Assembly: GCA_027306585.1 (NCBI GenBank)
Contig: DAHUZJ010000056.1
Span: 1 to 61,679 of the forward strand
From: Acidimicrobiaceae bacterium
GTDB taxonomy: Bacteria > Actinomycetota > Acidimicrobiia > Acidimicrobiales > RAAP-2
Length of the DNA stretch: 61,679 nucleotides
Reading direction: 5' to 3'
Translations under genes and position numbers: made by a program
Shown: in pieces, positions 44,676-53,153 of the stretch
How positions within the stretch are numbered: position 1 is the stretch's first letter
How the letters are laid out: every line of letters begins with the position of its first letter
Notes under the pieces: generated by a model
Told to the model about the DNA's origin: nothing
Databases searched by the model: none
Seen by the model: only the letters and a program-made list of their open reading frames with translations

Positions 44676-45809
44676 TCAGTGCCCGACGCGGGCCCGCCAC
44701 GTGAGCGACGTGCCTCGATCTCCGGGACCGGGCTCGATGACGAGCTCCCCCCCCAGCTTCTCGGCGCGGCGGCGCAGGTTCTGGAGCCCGAGCCCGCCCT
44801 CGCGTGCGGGCCCCATGCCCCGCCCGTCGTCGACCACGCGCAGCACGACTCGATCGCCGTCGACCGCGAGGGTGACCGACGCCTTGGTGGCGGCGGCGTG
44901 CCTGGCCACGTTGGACAGCGCCTCTCGGACGGTGAACAGCACGTGCTCGGCCGTCTCGTGGTCGATGGCGGTGTCCACCGGTCCATCGAAGGCGACCGGG
45001 ACCTCGAAGCCGGTGACCGGCTGCAGTTCGTGCACGAGCGCCAGCACGGCGGCGCGGACACCCTGGTCCTCGCCAGGTGTGGTGAGCTCGAAGATGGCCG
45101 ATCGGATCTGGCGGATCGTCTCGTCGAGGTCGGCGACCGCCCGGGCGATGCGGGACCCCAGCTGGGGCTCGGCGGCGTTGGCCACCGCCTGGAGGGAGAG
45201 GCCGATGGCGAACAGCCGCTGGATCACGGCGTCGTGCAGGTCCCGGGCGATCCGGTCGCGGTCCTCGAACACGGCGATGTCTTGGATCCGCTGGTGGAGG
45301 CGGGCGTTCTCGACGGCGATCCCGGCGGCCTGGGCGAGCGCCACGACGAGCGTCTCGTCGTCCTGCGTGAACTCGGCCCATCCGATCTTGTCGGTGAGGT
45401 ACAGGTTGCCGTACACGTCCCCACGGGCGGCGATGGGGACGCCGAGGAACGACGCCATCTCCGGGTGGCCCGGCGGGAAGCCGGCGCTGTCCGGATGCTT
45501 CTGGAGGTTGGCCAGGCGGAGAGGTTGGGGCTGGGTGATGAGGAGGCCGAGGATGCCCTTGCCGGTCGGGCGGGCGCCGATGGACCGTTCGACGGCTGGC
45601 TCGACGCCGACGGTGATGAACTCGGCGAGCGCCGTGCGCTCCTCGTTGAGGACGCCCAGGGCACCGTAGCGGGCGCCGACCATGGCGCACGCCTCCTCCA
45701 CGATGTGGCGCAGCAGCACCGGCAGGCTCAGGTCTGCCTGCAGCAGCAGCACCGACTGCAGCAGGCGGCGCAGCTTGGCGGGGTCCTCGATGCTTCGGTA
45801 GGGCATCAT
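44676..45809 (-). CDS. GAF-domain sensor histidine kinase, DosS/DevS-like
   Basis: 377 residues. One GAF domain (about 28-170) is followed by HisKA_3 (DRDRIARDLHDAVIQRLFAIGL, phospho-acceptor His) and HATPase_c (REALSNVARHA, DDGRGMGP, GLGLQNLRRRAEKLGGEL). The GAF section GKGILGLLITQPQPLRLANLQKHPDSAGFPPGHPEMASFLGVPI is very like the DosS/DosT haem GAF-A, where a His in the FPPxHPPM segment binds haem; a His is present here. DosS has two GAFs, this protein one. Probably a cytosolic redox/gas sensor for the regulator at 46676. Confidence 0.92.
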   Translation of the reverse strand: MMPYRSIEDPAKLRRLLQSVLLLQADLSLPVLLRHIVEEACAMVGARYGALGVLNEERTALAEFITVGVEPAVERSIGARPTGKGILGLLITQPQPLRLANLQKHPDSAGFPPGHPEMASFLGVPIAARGDVYGNLYLTDKIGWAEFTQDDETLVVALAQAAGIAVENARLHQRIQDIAVFEDRDRIARDLHDAVIQRLFAIGLSLQAVANAAEPQLGSRIARAVADLDETIRQIRSAIFELTTPGEDQGVRAAVLALVHELQPVTGFEVPVAFDGPVDTAIDHETAEHVLFTVREALSNVARHAAATKASVTLAVDGDRVVLRVVDDGRGMGPAREGGLGLQNLRRRAEKLGGELVIEPGPGDRGTSLTWRARVGH

Positions 45810-45848
45810 GCCGAGGCTATCGCCCGTGCCGACCAGCGACGACGAGCG

Positions 45849-46022
45849 TCATCCGACGTCGAGCCGACTGCGAAGGTCTTCGACCAGGGCACGCCGACGG
45901 CGCAGGAGCTGGCGGTACTGCGCATTGTCGGTGTCCGCGATCTCACCGGTGAGGTCGTGCAGTGCCTCGTCGAGCAGCAGCGCGAGCTCGGCCGCCTGCT
46001 CGTCGTCCAGTGCCAGCTCCAT
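45849..46022 (-). CDS. Small conserved-looking helical protein
   Basis: 57 residues. Begins MELALDDEQAAELALLLDEALHDLTGEIADTDN and ends YRQLLRRRRALVEDLRSRLDVG. Two amphipathic helices, acidic then basic, suggest a helical hairpin or dimer. The start has a very strong GAGGAGGGG site. I have no family name. It sits between the sensor kinase and a box 88 bases upstream, so it may be a small regulon member. Confidence 0.75.
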   Translation of the reverse strand: MELALDDEQAAELALLLDEALHDLTGEIADTDNAQYRQLLRRRRALVEDLRSRLDVG

Positions 46023-46110
46023 TGCCCCTCCTCTTGCCTGCACCTTCTCGCGGGCGCGCGCCCGCTCCTTCCACGGTTGCAGTGTGGTCCCGTCGGGCAT
46101 GGCTCGGGCA

Positions 46111-46124
46111 GAGACCAAGGTCAC
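46111..46124. promoter_or_regulatory. DosR-like box in a divergent gap
   Basis: GAGACCAAGGTCAC, 12 of 14 matches to GGGACCAAGGTCCC. It lies 88 bases before the small gene at 46022 and 100 before the gene at 46225. Confidence 0.55.
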
Positions 46125-46224
46125 TGCGTGCTCGGCCAAGTGACGGAGGTCCCTGTCGGGCGTGGCCGCCATGGCAGAGGCTGGTGACAACGTTCCGAGG
46201 CGCGGTGCCGGGGGTTCGAGAGAC

Positions 46225-46584
46225 ATGGCGGTTCGCAGCACCAAGGGCGAGCGGCAGGGCAGTTCGATGTACGGCAAGTTGCTGGCGGCGGTGCTGGACG
46301 CCGAGTCCGAGAAGGACGGTGGTCTCGTCCAGGACGAGCGGGACCTGGTGCGCGAGCTCGCCCACTTCCGGGTACGACTGGCGCCCAGCTGGGCCATGAA
46401 CGGGGGCGGCCTCGGGGTCGACGCCGCCTCGAGCTTGGCGGCGCAGCTCCAGTACGACGCCACCCTCTTGCGGCTGTGCTGCCTGCGCGGCATCACCTGC
46501 TCGCCGGAGGGCTTCCGCCGCCCCGAGGCGGAGCGGCTCCGCCTCGAGCAGGCCCTGGCCGCGGCCGGCGTCGTCGTGGGCTAG
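46225..46584 (+). CDS. Hypothetical protein
   Basis: 119 residues from ATG 46225. The core MYGKLLAAVLDAESEKDGGLVQDERDLVRELAHFRVRL and the C-terminal LQYDATLLRLCCLRGITCSPEGFRRPEAERLRLEQALAAAG are helical and soluble, with a Cys pair and a third Cys. Unrecognised. The start could also be 46162 or 46267. Divergent from the small gene at 45849 and convergent with the response regulator, with a shared box upstream. Confidence 0.7.
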   Translation: MAVRSTKGERQGSSMYGKLLAAVLDAESEKDGGLVQDERDLVRELAHFRVRLAPSWAMNGGGLGVDAASSLAAQLQYDATLLRLCCLRGITCSPEGFRRPEAERLRLEQALAAAGVVVG

Positions 46585-46675
46585 GGCCCGGCGCCGCCGT
46601 GCGCCCGAGCGGCCGCTGTCGTGGTGGCCTGACCCCCCGCGTCACCGCGCGTCATCGCGCGCAGGGTGGGTCGCG

Positions 46676-47350
46676 CTACGTGCCGCCGGTGAGCTCGCCG
46701 TCGTGCCGGGCCGCTTGCTCGTCGGCCAGTCGGGTGGCGAACACGGCGGCTTCGGTCCGCCGCTCCATCCCGAGCTTGGCCAGCAGGTTGGACACGTAGT
46801 TCTTGACCGTCTTCTCGGCGAGGAACAGCTCCTCCCCGATCTGGCGGTTGGTCCGGCCCTGGGCGATCTGGTCGAGGATCCGCCGCTCCTGGGCCGTGAG
46901 GGTGGCGAGCCGCTTGTCCTCCTGAGGTCCCTGTCGGATCCGGTCGAGCACTCGCTCCGTGAGACGAGGGTCGAGCAGCGAACCGCCGGCAGCCACCTTG
47001 CGCACGTCGGCGACGAGGTCGGTCCCGCCCACCTGCTTCAGCACGTAGCCCGCCGCCCCGGCCATGACCGCCGCCAGCAGGGCCTCGTCGTCGGCGTAGG
47101 ACGTGAGCATCAGGCAGGCGACGTCAGGATGGTCGGACCGCACCTCGCGGCACACCTCGATGCCGCTGCCGTCGGGGAGCCGGACGTCGAGAACGGCGAC
47201 ATCCGGCTTGGCCAGCGGGATGCGCACCACTGCGTCCGCCACCGTGCCGGCCTCGCCAACCACCTCGAGGTCTTCGGCGGACTCGAGGAGGGCGCGAAGG
47301 CCCGTGCGAACCACCTCGTGGTCATCGACCAAGAAGATGCGGATGGTCAC
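46676..47350 (-). CDS. devR: NarL/LuxR-type response regulator, DosR/DevR-like
   Basis: 224 residues. Receiver domain (1-120) with DDHE acidic pocket and phospho-acceptor Asp in VAVLDVRLPDG. The LuxR helix-turn-helix (about 150-210) reads LTAQERRILDQIAQGRTNRQIGEELFLAEKTVKNYVSNLLAKLGMERRTEAAVF. The recognition helix AEKTVKNYVS and the following LLAKLGMERR match M. tuberculosis DosR as I remember it, which fits the many GGGACC...GGTCCC boxes in this window. Likely partners are the GAF kinase (44676) and the PAS kinase (8737). It probably activates most box-bearing genes here. Confidence 0.95.
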   Translation of the reverse strand: MTIRIFLVDDHEVVRTGLRALLESAEDLEVVGEAGTVADAVVRIPLAKPDVAVLDVRLPDGSGIEVCREVRSDHPDVACLMLTSYADDEALLAAVMAGAAGYVLKQVGGTDLVADVRKVAAGGSLLDPRLTERVLDRIRQGPQEDKRLATLTAQERRILDQIAQGRTNRQIGEELFLAEKTVKNYVSNLLAKLGMERRTEAAVFATRLADEQAARHDGELTGGT

Positions 47351-47366
47351 CGCGTGAATACTACCG

Positions 47367-47600
47367 TCAGGCGTCCACGAGGCAGTCCTGGAGCTCTACG
47401 AGCGCGAGGTGGACCGCCTGGCTGGCCACGTCGAGGGACATCGTGACCACGCCATCCGCAGCGATCTGGCCGGCCCGGTCCAGCCGCAGCGATACGGCGG
47501 CGAGCTCCTCGACGATGGCCACGAGGTCGGCCTGTGAGGGCGGGGCGGTGTCGCTACGTGCCGACGGGGTGGACGGGGGAGAAGCGGTCGGGGAGCTCAT
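47367..47600 (-). CDS. Small hypothetical protein
   Basis: 77 residues from ATG 47600. Ser/Pro/Thr-rich N-terminus, then a helical part LVAIVEELAAVSLRLDRAGQIAADGVVTMSLDVASQAVHLALVELQDCLVDA. Unrecognised. It lies 16 bases before the response-regulator start on the same strand, so it probably leads that operon, with a strong box 36 bases upstream; this would make devR autoregulated. Confidence 0.7.
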   Translation of the reverse strand: MSSPTASPPSTPSARSDTAPPSQADLVAIVEELAAVSLRLDRAGQIAADGVVTMSLDVASQAVHLALVELQDCLVDA

Positions 47601-47636
47601 GTTACGACGATGACGCCCGAAGGGCCCTCTGGGCCA

Positions 47637-47650
47637 GGGCCCAAGGTCAC
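47637..47650. promoter_or_regulatory. DosR-like box before the small gene and devR
   Basis: GGGCCCAAGGTCAC, matching both half-sites. It lies 36 bases upstream of the 47600 start, the spacing seen at three other strong sites. It implies autoregulation of the response-regulator operon. Confidence 0.65.
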
Positions 47651-47671
47651 TTTCGGCGGTGGTCGTCCCGC

Positions 47672-49096
47672 TCAGCGGCCCAAGGGCTGCTGCAACACGG
47701 GCTCGAGCACCTGCCGGAGCGCCACCCGCGTCGCCTCGGCGGGACCCGAGCTGTCCACCGCCATCGCCTCGGGCCACGGGTCGGCCCCGGTGCCGAGGGC
47801 CCCGGCGACGGCCGGCGTGGCGTCCGACTCGCCCGGCCGGCGCTCGCCCACCCGCCGCATGCGCTCGGCCGTCGGGCACGACAGCTCCACGGCGACGACA
47901 GGGGAGGCGGCTGCGGCCGCTGCCCGTGCGGCCTCCGCCCGCCAGCTGCGGCTCGCCCAGGTGGCGTCGGCCACCACCGTCCGGCCCAGCGCCAGCAGCC
48001 GCCGCGCCCGCACGGCGAGTGTCCGGTAGACCTCGCCGCGGGCGGTGTCGGAGTACCCGCCGCCGGGGCGGACCGACTGCCGCAGGTGGTCGGTCGAGAG
48101 CAGCTCCGCACCGAGGCTTCCTGCCAGCCACTCGGCGGCCGCCGTCTTCCCCGACCCCGGAGGCCCGCCGACCAGCACCAGCCGGGGGAGTGCCCGGCGC
48201 ATCCGGCCCAGCGCCACCTCGAGGGGACGGCCGGGATCGGCGTCGGGCAGGCCCTGCTCCGCCCGCAGGCACTCCACCAGCACGCGCACGCGGGCGCGGG
48301 ACGCCACGTAGAAGTCGACGAGCGAGCGTGGCGCACCCGTATGGGCCCGCTGCTCGTAGCGGTCGACGAGGGCTTCGGCGCCGCCAACCGCCCCGAGAGC
48401 CTCCAGGTCGGCGGCCAGGAACGCCACGTCGGCCAGCTCGTCGCCATAGCGCAGCTCGTCGTCGAACTCGAGGCAGTCGAGCAGCCTTGGCCCGTCGTCC
48501 AGGCAGAAGATGTCGGCTGCCTGCAGGTCGCCGTGGCCGTCGCACGCCCCCCCCGCCGCTATCCGCGCCGCGAACAGCGGTGTCCGTCCACGGAGGTAGC
48601 GGGACGCGAGGCCGGTGAGCTCCCGCTCGGCCTCGGGGTCGACCAGCTCCCCCAGGAACCGGGACAGCTGCTCGCCCGTCGACTGCCACCGCTGCCACTG
48701 GGCATCTGCCGTGGCTGCGGCGTCGACGGCGGGGGACCGGGTGGCGCGCCGGTGGAAGGCGGCCAGCACGTCCGCGATACGGTCCAGCTCGCCGTCGAGC
48801 GGGGCGTTCCGGGCGACGAGGGCCGCCAGGCTGCGATCGGCGGGAAGGCGGCGCATCACGACGGCGTGCTCGACGGGGCGGCCGTCCAGACCGACGTCGG
48901 CGACGCCGAGGTAGACGTCGGGTGCCAGGCGGCGGTTGAGGTCCACCTCTCGGTGGCAGTCCTCCCGGCGCCGGTTGAGGTCCGTGAAGTCCAGGAACCC
49001 GAAGTCGACCGCCTTGTGGACCTTGTACACGCGGTCGCCCACGAGGAACAGGATCGAGATGTGGCTCTCGGCGACGGCGGCGTGCCCGTGCATCAC
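47672..49096 (-). CDS. APH-like kinase fused to AAA_33 P-loop domain (Rv2004c-like)
   Basis: 474 residues. The N-terminal part (1-300) is an aminoglycoside-phosphotransferase/choline-kinase-like fold, with GDGHGDLQAADIFCLDDGPRLLDCLEFDD as the catalytic and DFG-type region (HGDLQ; N of HGDxxxxN replaced by D/I). The C-terminal part (about 305-474) has P-loop VLVGGPPGSGKTAAAEWLA and VVADATWASRSWRAEA, an AAA_33/zeta-toxin-like kinase. The architecture is that of M. tuberculosis Rv2004c, a DosR-regulon gene of unknown role. The start overlaps the ftsH-like stop (GTGA). Confidence 0.9.
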   Translation of the reverse strand: MMHGHAAVAESHISILFLVGDRVYKVHKAVDFGFLDFTDLNRRREDCHREVDLNRRLAPDVYLGVADVGLDGRPVEHAVVMRRLPADRSLAALVARNAPLDGELDRIADVLAAFHRRATRSPAVDAAATADAQWQRWQSTGEQLSRFLGELVDPEAERELTGLASRYLRGRTPLFAARIAAGGACDGHGDLQAADIFCLDDGPRLLDCLEFDDELRYGDELADVAFLAADLEALGAVGGAEALVDRYEQRAHTGAPRSLVDFYVASRARVRVLVECLRAEQGLPDADPGRPLEVALGRMRRALPRLVLVGGPPGSGKTAAAEWLAGSLGAELLSTDHLRQSVRPGGGYSDTARGEVYRTLAVRARRLLALGRTVVADATWASRSWRAEAARAAAAAASPVVAVELSCPTAERMRRVGERRPGESDATPAVAGALGTGADPWPEAMAVDSSGPAEATRVALRQVLEPVLQQPLGR

Positions 49097-51051
49097 CCGC
49101 CGACCGGGAGGGCTGGCACGGGCGTGCGGGCCGCGGGTCCGGGGCGACCAGATGGGGACCCCGATGAGCGACCGGCGACGGCCGAAAGGGTGGCGGTGTC
49201 CAGCGTCTCGTCCTCAAGGAGTCGTGCCACCACCCGCTCGAGGACGGCTCGTGCCGGGACCAGCAGCTCCCGGGCCTGGCGTAGTGCATGCTCGAGGAGC
49301 TCGTCGGTGGCCTGGTGCACCCGCTCGGCGAGGACGCCGAGGTGCGTCTCCTCCGGCGGCACGTAGCCCGGTCCGAGGCGGCTCATGCCGTACTCGGTCA
49401 CCATGTGGCGAGCCAGGTCGGTGGCGGCCTTGAAGTCCTGCATGGCGCCTTGGGTGAAGTCGTCACCCAGGAGGAGCTCCTCGGCCACCCGGCCTCCCAT
49501 GGCCACCACCAGCTGGGCCTCGGCCTGCCGGCGGGTGAGGAACACGTCGTCGTGGCCCGGGAACCAGGTCACCCCGCCGGCCTGCCCGCGAGGGACGATC
49601 GAGACCGAGATGGGGTCGGCGGCGTGCTCCAGCCACAGCCCCGTCAGGGCGTGGCCGGCCTCGTGCCACGCCGTCACCCGGCGGTCGTGCTCGGTCACGA
49701 CCGCCGACTTGCGGGCCGGCCCGAGGGCCACGGTGGCCAGCGCCTCGTCGAGGTGCGCGTCGGTGATCTTCCCGGCCCGGGCACGGACCGCCACGAAGGC
49801 GGCGGCGTTGGCCAGGTTGGCCAGGTCGGCGCCGCTCAGGCCGGCCGTCCGGCGGGCGAGCGCTTCGACGTCGGCCGCCGGTGTCACGGGGCGCCGGGCA
49901 AGGTACAGGCGCAGGATCCGTGCCCGGCCGGCGCGGTCGGGCAGCGGGACGGCCACCTGGTGGTCGAAGCGACCGGGGCGGAGCAAGGCGGTGTCGAGGA
50001 CGTCGGGCCGATTGGTGGCGGCCAGGACCACGACCGACGACGCCTTGAACCCGTCCATCTCGACCAGGAGCTGGTTCAGGGTGTTCTCGCGCTCCTCGTT
50101 GCCGGGGACGGCGTGGGTGCTCCGTGACCGTCCGACGGCATCCAACTCGTCGATGAAGACGATGGCGCGTTCGGCGGCGCGCGCCCGGTCGAAGAGCGTG
50201 CGCACGCGGGCCGCCCCGACCCCGACATAGCTCTCGACGAACTCCGAGGCCCCGATGGCGAAGAAGGGCACGCCCGCCTCCCCGGCCACTGCTCTGGCGA
50301 GGAGCGTCTTCCCGGTCCCGGGGGGTCCCACGAGGAGGTACCCGTGCGGTAGCTCGGCGCCGGCCGCCCGGTAGCGCTCCGGGTCGCGCAAGGCGTCGAC
50401 CAGCTCGGCCATGGTATCGACCGCCTCGTCGAGGCCGGCCACGTCGCCGAAGCGCGTGGGCGGAACCTCCACCTGCTCTCCATGCCCGTCGGCGAAGGAC
50501 GCCGGACTGTTGGCGGTGTGCAGCCGCGTCCCCGAGCCCTTGCCGTCGCCGGGCGCCCGCCGCCGCCATGCACCGATCCCGACCGATGCCAGGACGGTGA
50601 AGGCGATGGCGAGGATGAGGAAGGTGGTAGCGGAGCCACCTGCGATCCCGCCGGCCGCGGCGGCTGCCGCCGAGGGGGTGACGGACAGCTGCACGTGGTC
50701 GGCGAGGAGTGTGGCCGTCAGGTGAGCACCGAAGCCGGACGGGTACGCCGTCTGGTACCGCTCCACCCGACCGGCGACCACCGCCGTACCGGTCACCGTG
50801 TCCGTGGCGTCGTCGAGGCGGGCGGTCCGCACGTTCCCGTTTCGGGCCAGCGACAGGAGGCGACTCAGCTCGAGGTTTGCCGTCGACGTCGTCCCGGCCG
50901 ATGCGCTCGCCGGTCGCTCGGTCGCGCCGCTCGCCGCCGCGCCGCTCGCCGCCGCGCCGGCCGGCAGCGCGCCCAACGCGCCCACCATCCACCCCCCGCT
51001 TGCCAGCAACCCCACGGTCAGTGCGGTGCGGGTTCGTCGCCGGTGGTCCAC
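49093..51051 (-). CDS. ftsH: FtsH-like ATP-dependent zinc metalloprotease
   Basis: 652 residues. The first helix (about 8-35) can act as membrane anchor or signal. An external domain follows, then a second helix TTFLILAIAFTVLASVGIGAW (about 140-160), then the AAA domain with FGDVAGLDEAVDTM, GPPGTGKTLLARAVAGEA, FIDELDAVGRSR and ATNRPDVLDTALLRPGRFD, and the M41 protease with zinc motif WHEAGHALTG. The N-terminus is Ala/Ser-rich and not the standard FtsH sequence, so this may be a specialised paralogue. GTG 51051 has GGAGGAG upstream; three box-like sites lie in the promoter gap. Confidence 0.93.
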   Translation of the reverse strand: MDHRRRTRTALTVGLLASGGWMVGALGALPAGAAASGAAASGATERPASASAGTTSTANLELSRLLSLARNGNVRTARLDDATDTVTGTAVVAGRVERYQTAYPSGFGAHLTATLLADHVQLSVTPSAAAAAAGGIAGGSATTFLILAIAFTVLASVGIGAWRRRAPGDGKGSGTRLHTANSPASFADGHGEQVEVPPTRFGDVAGLDEAVDTMAELVDALRDPERYRAAGAELPHGYLLVGPPGTGKTLLARAVAGEAGVPFFAIGASEFVESYVGVGAARVRTLFDRARAAERAIVFIDELDAVGRSRSTHAVPGNEERENTLNQLLVEMDGFKASSVVVLAATNRPDVLDTALLRPGRFDHQVAVPLPDRAGRARILRLYLARRPVTPAADVEALARRTAGLSGADLANLANAAAFVAVRARAGKITDAHLDEALATVALGPARKSAVVTEHDRRVTAWHEAGHALTGLWLEHAADPISVSIVPRGQAGGVTWFPGHDDVFLTRRQAEAQLVVAMGGRVAEELLLGDDFTQGAMQDFKAATDLARHMVTEYGMSRLGPGYVPPEETHLGVLAERVHQATDELLEHALRQARELLVPARAVLERVVARLLEDETLDTATLSAVAGRSSGSPSGRPGPAARTPVPALPVGG

Positions 51052-51124
51052 GGCTCCTCCAGTCCTTGGTGGCGGGCGCGTGCCCGTCTCACTCAAGGCT
51101 CTCCCCGGTGCCGCAGGCGGGCGA

Positions 51125-51138
51125 GGGTCGAAGGTCAC
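51125..51138. promoter_or_regulatory. DosR-like box near ftsH
   Basis: GGGTCGAAGGTCAC, both half-sites recognisable. It lies 73 bases upstream of the ftsH-like start (51051). Confidence 0.5.
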
Positions 51139-51174
51139 AACCGGCCACGACCGGGGAGCCGCAGCGCACCAGTC

Positions 51175-51210
51175 GGGACGTTGGTCCCCCAGGTGGGGGA
51201 CCTTCGGCCC
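51175..51210. promoter_or_regulatory. Tandem DosR-like boxes 22 bp apart
   Basis: GGGACGTTGGTCCC (51175-51188) and GGGACCTTCGGCCC (51197-51210). Their centres are 22 bp apart, about two helical turns, as expected for two regulator dimers on one DNA face. They lie 80 bases before the membrane-protein start (51291) and 123 before ftsH (51051). Confidence 0.7.
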
Positions 51211-51290
51211 TCCCTGGCGGGTGCGATGGCCAGGCATCGTGCAAGTGGAGGCCGCCGGAGGGCGGTCGCCGAGAGAGGAGACCAAGAGCC

Positions 51291-51905
51291 ATGAAGCGCA
51301 AGACGTTCGACTTGATCCTCACGGGATTGGGCGCAGCGTTGACGATCGTGCTGCTCGCGGCGGGAGCCCTCCTGCTGTGGGGGTCCACCTTCACGAGCAA
51401 CGAGGTGCACAATCAACTGGCGATGCAGCAGGTGTACTTCCCGACGCAGGCGCAGCTGGCGCACCCGACAGGCAAGGAGGTCACGACGACAATGGTCCCG
51501 TACCTGTCGCCGTACGCCGGGCAGCAGGTCCTGACGGGAGCGCAGGCGCAGGCCTACGCCACACACTTCATCGCCAAGCACCTGTACGACATGCCCTACC
51601 ACGGCGTGTACTCGCAGGTGAGCAGCGCGGCCCGGGCCGCCACGCCGGGAACGGCAAAGGCAGCCACCCTCAACCAGCTCGACGCGACGGTGTTCCAGGG
51701 CACGACCCTGCGGGCCATGCTCCTCGAGGCCTACGGGTTCTCGGTGTTCGGTGACCTCGCCTTTGACGGGGCGCTCGCTGCCCTCAGCGCCGCGCTCGTG
51801 CTCGCCGTCCTCACCGGCTTCGGCGCCTGGCACTTGCGGCGGGTTCCGGTGACCGAGGAGTTCCCGAAGTCCATCGGCACCACCATCTCCACCAAGGTCG
51901 CCTGA
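51291..51905 (+). CDS. Two-helix membrane protein of the regulon
   Basis: 204 residues. A helix at 8-29 (LILTGLGAALTIVLLAAGALLLWG) and another near 165-188 bracket an extracytoplasmic part rich in Gln, Tyr and Thr (NQLAMQQVYFPTQAQLAHPTGKEVTTTMVPYL). Unrecognised; similar two-helix proteins are common in actinobacterial stress clusters. The GAGAGAGGAG ribosome site is good. Strong tandem boxes lie upstream and a 12-bp hairpin follows. Confidence 0.85.
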   Translation: MKRKTFDLILTGLGAALTIVLLAAGALLLWGSTFTSNEVHNQLAMQQVYFPTQAQLAHPTGKEVTTTMVPYLSPYAGQQVLTGAQAQAYATHFIAKHLYDMPYHGVYSQVSSAARAATPGTAKAATLNQLDATVFQGTTLRAMLLEAYGFSVFGDLAFDGALAALSAALVLAVLTGFGAWHLRRVPVTEEFPKSIGTTISTKVA

Positions 51906-51972
51906 CGGCCTGACGGCCCAGAGGCGACCACCTCGGGGCTCGAGGTCTCCCTCACTCGGTGGAGACCGGCGA

Positions 51973-52001
51973 CCGCCCCCCGCCCACACGGCGGGGGGCG
52001 G
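51973..52001 (+). terminator. 12-bp GC hairpin after the membrane-protein gene
   Basis: CCGCCCCCCGCC (51973-51984) pairs exactly with GGCGGGGGGCGG (51990-52001) around loop CACAC. There is no T tract, as is usual in high-GC actinobacteria. It ends the 51291 transcription unit. Confidence 0.75.
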
Positions 52002-52077
52002 CGTCGCGTCCGGGATGCCCTCGCCTCCGGAGCCTGCGCGGCGCCCGGCGCCTCCGGCTGGCGTCTAAGGTCTCCCT

Positions 52078-53133
52078 GTGTCATTGCAAAAGGGCACCCT
52101 CAGATATCGGGTCGTGGCGGCCGCCGCTGCGGTCGTCGTCGGTGGGGCCGTCCTTTCGGCTTGTGGCGCTTCGGACGCCGGGGCAGGTGCGTCGGATCGC
52201 TCGTTCACGCTGTACAACGGCCAGCACGTACAGACGACCATGGCGCTCGTCCGGGCGTTCGAGCGGGCGACCGGGATCACCGTGCGGGTCCGGAGCGACA
52301 CAGAGGCGACGCTCGCCGGCCAGATCCTCGTGGAGGGCTCCCACTCGCCGGCGGACGTGCTGTACACCGAGAACTCGCCGGCCCTCCAGGACCTGCAGGC
52401 CCGCCGCCTCCTGGCCCACGTGCCGGCATCGGTACGGGCGGCCACCCAGCCCCGCTTCGACTCGCCGCAGGGAGACTGGGTCGGGGTCTCCGCCCGCGTC
52501 AGCGTCCTCGTCTACAACACGCGCCTGGTCCGCCGTTCGGAGCTCCCCCGCTCGGTCCTCCAGCTGGCGGACCCCAGATGGAAGGGCAAGTTGGCGCTGG
52601 CGCCCGCCGAGACCGACTTCCAGCCGATCGTCACTGCCGTCGACCGTGCCGAGGGCCCGGCGGCGACGGTCCGGTGGCTCGACGCGCTGAAGGCGAATGC
52701 CGCCGGGCACGTCTACCCGGACAACGAGACGATCACCGCCGAGGTCAACGCGGGCCAGGCGGCCATCGGCGTGATCGACCAGTACTACTGGTACCGGCTC
52801 CGGTCCCAGCTCGGGCCGGCGGCCATGGACTCGGCCATCGCCACCTTCGCTCCCCGGGATCCCGGCTACGTGCTGGACGTCTCGGGGGCCGCCGTGCTGC
52901 GGTCGAGCACCCATCGGGCGGCCGCCGACCGCTTCCTCGAGTTCCTCGTGAGCGACCGCGGCCAGCGCATCCTGGCGCACAGCGACAGCTACGAGTACCC
53001 GATCGACAGTGGCGTGACGGCCCGTCCCGGAGAGGCTCCCTTCGCCGCACTGCGGCCCGACCCGGTGTCGGTGGCGCAGCTGGGCACCGGCGCGACCGCC
53101 GTGCACCTCTTGCAGGAGGCGCAGCTGCTGTGA
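52078..53133 (+). CDS. Extracellular substrate-binding lipoprotein (Fe(III)/FbpA-like)
   Basis: 351 residues. Signal peptide with lipobox LSAC (lipid Cys29). The mature part is a class-2 periplasmic binding fold close to iron(III)-binding FbpA: TLYNGQHVQTTMALVRAFERATGITVRVRS, DVLYTENSPALQDLQ, VLVYNTR, AAIGVIDQYYWYRL and the paired Tyr near the latter. Tyr pairs bind Fe(III) in this family. No permease or ATPase gene is next to it. GTG 52078 has no RBS; TAAGGT five to ten bases upstream could be a -10 of a leaderless mRNA. Confidence 0.88.
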   Translation: MSLQKGTLRYRVVAAAAAVVVGGAVLSACGASDAGAGASDRSFTLYNGQHVQTTMALVRAFERATGITVRVRSDTEATLAGQILVEGSHSPADVLYTENSPALQDLQARRLLAHVPASVRAATQPRFDSPQGDWVGVSARVSVLVYNTRLVRRSELPRSVLQLADPRWKGKLALAPAETDFQPIVTAVDRAEGPAATVRWLDALKANAAGHVYPDNETITAEVNAGQAAIGVIDQYYWYRLRSQLGPAAMDSAIATFAPRDPGYVLDVSGAAVLRSSTHRAAADRFLEFLVSDRGQRILAHSDSYEYPIDSGVTARPGEAPFAALRPDPVSVAQLGTGATAVHLLQEAQLL

Positions 53134-53153
53134 CCGGGTAGCGTGCCGCGGCG

